Shown: positions 63,058 through 64,000 of the stretch, one piece after another
Position numbering within the stretch: position 1 is the first letter of the stretch
Layout: every line of letters begins with the position of its first letter
NCBI GenBank assembly: GCA_964534175.1
Contig: CAZHNS010000004.1
Location: 1-64,000, forward strand
From: JAFGHJ01 sp964534175
Lineage (GTDB): Bacteria > Hydrothermota > UBA3072
Direction: 5' to 3'
DNA length: 64,000 nt
Notes under the pieces: generated by a model
Database searches by the model: none
What the model saw: only the letters and a program-made list of their open reading frames with translations
Told to the model about the DNA's origin: nothing
Translations under genes and position numbers: made by a program

Positions 63058-64000
63058 ATAAAGAATATGAAATTGATATTAAAGATTATTTAAGAATAAT
63101 AAGGAGAAGACGAGGTATCGTTATAGGGATTATTGCAGCTTGTTTAATCCTTTCCATTCTCTACTTTTTTTATGCTCCCCCTAACTATACATCTACTTCT
63201 AAAGTTCTTGTTAAAAGAGTCGAATCCATTTTTACGAGCACTTATTATAAATCCCCCACCGAAGAAGAACTTACCAACCATATTTTTTTGATCAAGAGTT
63301 ATCCTGTTATTGAAGAAACTGCCGAAAGCTTTACTGCCGATGAGCTTGAAAAGATGGGGATCAGCAGTAAGGAAGAAGCTTTTTTCCGCATGAAAAATGA
63401 CATAGATAACGGTAGAATCGAAGTGAGCACTAAAGGAGAATCACGTATTATAGAAATAAGAGTTACCGAAGCAAACCCCTATATCAGTCAGCTATTCGCT
63501 AATAGGCTCGCAGAAACTTACAGGTCTTTTGATATTGAAATTAAAAAGGAAGACGCTCATTCGACTTATGACTTTATTGCCGATCAAACAGAAAAAGTCC
63601 AGAGAGATTTAGAGGAATCTGAGGAAAAATTAAAAGACTTTAAAGAGAAATATGGAATTCTCGGAGTCTCGGCCGAGATAGAGCAGTTCATAAGACAGAT
63701 GTCTGATATAGAAAAGGAGCTAAAAAGTGCTTCTATTGAGGCGGAAGTTCTTGAAAAGAAAATTAATGCAGTGAAATCCAAATTGAATGAACAACAAAAG
63801 ACTTTACTTACGGAAGCTTCTCAAACCTCGTATAACGTTCTGGTAGATCTAAAGAGGCAGCTTACTAATCTGGAAAACGAAAAAGCTAATCTTTTAATCC
63901 AGGGATATGCTCCTGAAGACCAGAAAATACTCAAGATAAACGAATCAATTCAATCATTAAAGGATAAAATGAGTACGGTGGCAAGGGACCTCCTGCAAAA
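63054..64000 (+). CDS. Wzz/chain-length determinant-type polysaccharide co-polymerase (truncated by window end)
   Basis: The ATG overlaps the pyrE stop (ATGA). The first 315 codons give a cytosolic start (MNKEYEIDIKDYLRIIRRRR), a membrane helix (GIVIGIIAACLILSILYFFYAP), a Wzz periplasmic start (NYTSTSKVLVKRVES) and long coiled coils (about 180-310). This matches polysaccharide co-polymerases that set chain length in exopolysaccharide or O-antigen export. The C-terminal part, including any tyrosine-kinase domain, is beyond the window. Confidence 0.85.
   Translation, partial: MNKEYEIDIKDYLRIIRRRRGIVIGIIAACLILSILYFFYAPPNYTSTSKVLVKRVESIFTSTYYKSPTEEELTNHIFLIKSYPVIEETAESFTADELEKMGISSKEEAFFRMKNDIDNGRIEVSTKGESRIIEIRVTEANPYISQLFANRLAETYRSFDIEIKKEDAHSTYDFIADQTEKVQRDLEESEEKLKDFKEKYGILGVSAEIEQFIRQMSDIEKELKSASIEAEVLEKKINAVKSKLNEQQKTLLTEASQTSYNVLVDLKRQLTNLENEKANLLIQGYAPEDQKILKINESIQSLKDKMSTVARDLLQ

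Noticed and set aside
1..64000. rRNA or tRNA genes, integrase, intact transposase or replication origin
   Set aside because: None was seen on reading the spacers and proteins; the island at 23.8-30.9 kb has no integrase or tRNA border.

Overview
The window looks like part of a chromosome from an uncultured, low-GC, Gram-negative-type bacterium of the wider FCB/WOR-3/Cloacimonadota-like candidate phyla. The assignment is inferred from content. Many secreted proteins end in a Por/T9SS-like C-terminal sorting domain (five clear and one degenerate case: 7121, 9242, 14812, 15668, 34335, 50796). There are many lipoproteins, outer-membrane beta-barrels and a LolCDE/MacB-like ABC operon. Several genes look leaderless. 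No rRNA, tRNA, CRISPR array or intact insertion sequence was seen.

Layout. 1-7 kb: the 3' end of an Fpg/Nei DNA glycosylase, two DUF3795 Cys-rich proteins, a TPR/DUF2271 exported protein, an atypical Asp/Glu racemase, a GH127 arabinofuranosidase lipoprotein and a WG-repeat protein. 7-18.7 kb: large secreted proteins (Ig-like, beta-helix, SBBP propeller), a TPR/lipoprotein pair, a probable copper/redox cluster (frameshifted YHS protein, DUF5777-like barrel, DOMON lipoprotein, cupredoxin) and a clan GH-A glycosidase lipoprotein. 18.7-23.7 kb: small accessory and regulatory genes, including YdeI-like, DUF3788, a DUF5678/retropepsin pair, a lone receiver domain, two convergent XRE regulators sharing a tandem operator, a secreted peptidase-like hydrolase and a voltage-gated K+ channel.

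23.8-30.9 kb is an AT-rich accessory island of mostly unrecognised genes: a PD-(D/E)XK-like nuclease, a 554-aa protein with a HEPN-type RNxxxH motif, a DUF5677-like helical protein, a small orphan and an HNH endonuclease. It resembles a defence module and is the best candidate here for an undescribed system.

31-45.6 kb: a type Vd-like patatin autotransporter, a PD40 propeller protein, an alpha/beta hydrolase, PlsC, an acyl carrier protein apparently starting at AUA, a DEAD-box helicase with DbpA-type tail, a site-2 protease with CBS domains, a GNAT, a TPR lipoprotein and a GH51 arabinofuranosidase. 45.7-53.2 kb: a five-gene LolCDE/MacB-like export operon and a beta-helix adhesin-like protein. 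53.5-64 kb: a GH3 glycosidase, then a tightly overlapping co-directional run: dihydrolipoamide dehydrogenase-like, RNase G/E, TPR lipoprotein, pyrK-pyrD-pyrF-pyrE, and a Wzz-type chain-length protein cut by the window end.

Functional themes are extracellular breakdown of arabinose-containing polysaccharides (GH127, GH51, GH3, GH-A), surface protein and lipoprotein export, and de novo UMP synthesis from dihydroorotate. Two sequence-level patterns recur. One is strong sigma70-type promoters placed 6-8 nt before the start codon, implying leaderless mRNAs. The other is degenerate repeat text filling intergenic spaces, often ending directly in a promoter.
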